Assembly (NCBI GenBank): GCA_000437755.1 | Contig: FR900145.1 | Coordinates: forward strand, 19,251-45,411 | DNA from: Roseburia sp. CAG:303 | Lineage (GTDB): Bacteria; Bacillota; Clostridia; Lachnospirales; Lachnospiraceae | Direction of reading: 5' to 3' | Length of the DNA stretch: 26,161 nt | Part shown: positions 24,743-26,161 of the stretch, piece by piece | How positions within the stretch are numbered: position 1 is the first letter of the stretch | How the letters are laid out: each line of letters begins with the position of its first letter | Notes under the pieces: generated by a model | The model's input: the letters and a program-made list of their open reading frames with translations, nothing else | The model's database searches: none | Told to the model about the DNA's origin: nothing | Translations under genes and position numbers: made by a program

Positions 24743-24786
24743 AAAAATGACGGATGGAAACCTGTGTTTTCCATCCGTCATTTTTT
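24743..24786. terminator. bidirectional intrinsic terminator between purB and the short minus-strand unit
   Basis: An 18-bp stem: 24743-24760 pairs with 24768-24785, the core being TGACGGATGGAAA with TTTCCATCCGTCA. The plus strand has a run of T at 24780-24786, and the minus strand also has T-rich sequence after the stem. It serves purB on one strand and the small unit on the other; the stop codon of the latter abuts it. Confidence 0.95.
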
Positions 24787-24913
24787 AGTGGTGGTCCATA
24801 AGATATACAAAGAACAAATCTTCTGCAGAAGCCTCCGGGCAATAACGTTTCAGACTTCCTGAATCCGTATCCTGTCTACAGAGACGAAGTGTGATGTAAT
24901 TCTTCTGGCGGAT
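24785..24913 (-). CDS. candidate small protein (42 aa) without a standard start codon, or small RNA
   Basis: The minus strand from 24967 to 24743 has everything a short gene needs: promoter TTGACA-17-TATCAT, an AAAGGAGA ribosome-binding sequence (24921-24928), a frame open to the TAA at 24785-24787, and a terminator directly after it. Eight nt after GGAG lies ATC (24911-24913), which begins a 42-residue frame with natural-looking composition: RQKNYITLRLC, then a basic and cysteine-containing middle (two Cys), then EDLFFVYLMDHH. No ATG, GTG or TTG opens that frame upstream; the first is a TTG near residue 34. It may therefore start at ATC or AUU, be a gene that lost its start codon, or be a regulatory RNA (CTGGC-ATCC-GCCAG hairpin at the same place). 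I do not recognise the peptide. Confidence 0.35.
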   Translation of the reverse strand: MRQKNYITLRLCRQDTDSGSLKRYCPEASAEDLFFVYLMDHH

Positions 24914-24933
24914 GCCAGTATCTCCTTTCGTAT

Positions 24934-24962
24934 GTTTCGCAATTACCTGGTTTTGTAGTTAC
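24934..24962 (-). repeat. solo MITE end with a second degenerate copy (leader of the small minus-strand unit)
   Basis: Minus-strand GGTAATTGCGAAAC at 24934-24947 is a 14-base exact match to the left end of copy 2 (11934-11947). A related but diverged copy (TAACTACAAAAC) lies 16 nt away at 24950-24961, like the right end of copy 3. No partner arm is seen, so this is a remnant or a pair of binding sites. Confidence 0.45.
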
Positions 24963-24973
24963 TTATTAAAATT

Positions 24974-25002
24974 ATGATATCAAAGTATACATTTGTTGTC
25001 AA
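24974..25002 (-). promoter_or_regulatory. sigma-A promoter of the short minus-strand unit
   Basis: On the minus strand, TTGACA (24997-25002), 17 nt, TATCAT (24974-24979). It points away from malic enzyme; its -35 box lies about 11 nt from the -35 box of the divergent malic enzyme promoter. Confidence 0.7.
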
Positions 25003-25013
25003 TATTTCACCCC

Positions 25014-25042
25014 TTGACAGCACAAAATGAATGTGATAATGT
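25014..25042 (+). promoter_or_regulatory. sigma-A promoter of the malic enzyme gene
   Basis: TTGACA at 25014-25019, 17 nt, TAATGT at 25037-25042 with an upstream TG (25034-25035) giving an extended -10. The leader is about 45 nt. Confidence 0.8.
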
Positions 25043-25093
25043 GAAACATAAGGTTAACTGCCTGAAAAATTTCATAATAATGGGGGTATTCCA

Positions 25094-26161
25094 ATGGCAC
25101 TGGATAAACATGATTATGCAAAAGACAGCCTGAAAATGCACTATGAAGCGAAGGGGAAAATAGAGGTTGTGTCCGCAGTTCCGGTCAGGAACAGCGAAGA
25201 TTTGTCACTTGCGTACACACCGGGGGTGGCAGCACCCTGCCTGGAGATACAGAAAGATATCCGTAAATCGTATGAGCTTACCAGAAGATGGAATCTCTGC
25301 CTGGTGGTAACAGACGGAACGGCAGTGCTGGGACTGGGAGATATCGGTCCGGAGGCCGCTATGCCGGTTATGGAGGGCAAATGTGTACTGTTCAAATCTT
25401 TTGGCGGTGTGGATGCATTTCCACTCTGTATCCGCAGCAAAGATGTGGATGAGATTGTAAATACCATAACTCTGATATCCGGCAGTTTTGGAGGAATTAA
25501 TCTGGAGGATATTTCTGCACCGAGATGCTTTGAAATTGAGAAAAAACTGAAGGAGCGCTGCGATATCCCGGTCTTTCACGATGACCAGCATGGGACAGCC
25601 GTGGTAACGCTGGCAGGACTCATCAATGCACTGAAACTGGTAAAGAAACGGGCAGAAGATATCCGGGTGACAGTAAATGGGGCAGGGGCTGCTGCCATTG
25701 CCATCACAAAGCTTCTGTTCCGCTATGGAGTGGGCGATATTATTCTCTGCGACCGGGCAGGTGCAATCTACAAAGGCCGTGCAGAAAACATGAATCCGGT
25801 AAAAGAAGAAATCGCAGAGATTACCAATCGTTCCGGAAAAAGAGGAAAACTGGAAGATGTCATAAAGCAGGCAGATGTATTTATCGGTGTCAGTGCGCCG
25901 GATGTCCTGACAAAAGAAATGGCGGAGACCATGGCGGAAAATGCGGTTGTGTTCGCGTGTGCAAACCCGGTGCCGGAGATAAATCCGGAAACAGCAAAAG
26001 CGGCGGGGGGAAGAGTTGTTGCAACCGGGCGGAGCGATTATCCGAACCAGATTAACAATGTGCTGGCATTTCCGGGGATCTTCCGCGGAGTGTTCGATGT
26101 GCATGCCAGAGAAATAAATGATGAGATGAAGATTGCGGCGGCTGAGGCGATAGCAGGTCTC
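25094..26161 (+). CDS. NAD(P)-dependent malic enzyme (3' partial)
   Basis: Open from ATG 25094 to the window end, 356 codons, with the end of the gene outside. It oxidatively decarboxylates malate to pyruvate. Family signatures are seen in order: LSLAYTPGVAAPC (malate-site region), VVTDGTAVLGLGDIGPEA, FHDDQHGTAVV, the dinucleotide-binding NGAGAAAIAI and the late GRSDYPNQINNVLAFPGIFRG. This is the short bacterial form (about 390-400 residues). I see no phosphotransacetylase-like extension, but the end is cut off. NAD versus NADP preference cannot be settled by eye. GGGGG at 25082-25086 serves as ribosome binding site. It has its own promoter, back-to-back with that of the short minus-strand unit. 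Confidence 0.94.
   Translation, partial: MALDKHDYAKDSLKMHYEAKGKIEVVSAVPVRNSEDLSLAYTPGVAAPCLEIQKDIRKSYELTRRWNLCLVVTDGTAVLGLGDIGPEAAMPVMEGKCVLFKSFGGVDAFPLCIRSKDVDEIVNTITLISGSFGGINLEDISAPRCFEIEKKLKERCDIPVFHDDQHGTAVVTLAGLINALKLVKKRAEDIRVTVNGAGAAAIAITKLLFRYGVGDIILCDRAGAIYKGRAENMNPVKEEIAEITNRSGKRGKLEDVIKQADVFIGVSAPDVLTKEMAETMAENAVVFACANPVPEINPETAKAAGGRVVATGRSDYPNQINNVLAFPGIFRGVFDVHAREINDEMKIAAAEAIAGL

Noticed and set aside
25205..26104. 299-codon open frame on the minus strand
   Set aside because: It lies wholly inside the malic enzyme gene, opposite a clear conserved protein, is rich in Cys/His/Ser as antisense frames are, and has no ribosome binding site.

Overview
The window looks like a chromosomal stretch from a low-to-moderate GC, spore-forming, anaerobic member of the Clostridia, most likely Lachnospiraceae. 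The basis is gene content and style rather than a database match: a SPOCS/LysM spore-coat morphogenesis protein of the SipL type, GatCAB amidotransferase, CIRCE-controlled clpB, many AGGAGG-type ribosome binding sites and AT-rich third positions. No rRNA, tRNA, CRISPR, prophage or transposase gene was seen. Both ends cut a gene: a GntR/FCD regulator on the left and a malic enzyme on the right.

Layout. 1-3229 (+): the end of a GntR-type regulator, an unrecognised 193-residue protein, a PrcB-like lipoprotein and the SipL-like coat protein, with two clear terminators between them. 3379-5961 (-): clpB, with a sigma-A promoter whose -35 box lies inside a CIRCE operator. 6118-11871 (+): one signalling operon behind a good promoter. 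It encodes a GGDEF-REC-HD-GYP protein, an orphan solute-binding lipoprotein, a membrane hybrid histidine kinase and a free HPt protein; together these can form a complete His-Asp-His-Asp relay ending on cyclic-di-GMP turnover. 11885-21648 (+): gatC-gatA-gatB, followed without a break by a transglutaminase-like surface protein and a Dlt-like envelope-modification set in the order ligase, carrier protein, MBOAT, SGNH-like protein, then a lipoprotein. 21781-24726 (+): purF and purB, ending in a strong bidirectional terminator. 24743-25002 (-): a very short transcription unit with promoter, ribosome binding site and terminator but no normal start codon. 25014-26161 (+): malic enzyme.

The most unusual thing is a family of short palindromic, MITE-like repeats in intergenic positions: about 139 bp at 3212-3350, 71 bp at 11931-12001 and 204-206 bp at 18209-18414, plus a solo end near 24934-24947. 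They share ends of the form TAATTGCGAAAC and nested cores, so the larger ones look like the smaller one with extra hairpin modules. The 18209 copy is flanked by an 11-13 bp direct repeat and separates the Dlt-like ligase from its carrier protein. Removing it restores a compact 23-nt gene spacing. The 3212 copy runs into the last codons of the SipL-like gene, and the 11931 copy forms the leader of gatCAB.

Functional reading. The relay operon probably couples a small extracellular ligand, bound by the lipoprotein, to cyclic-di-GMP level. The transglutaminase and Dlt-like genes act at the envelope. gatCAB, purF and purB are housekeeping. All functional statements rest on motifs read by eye and family knowledge; no searches were run.
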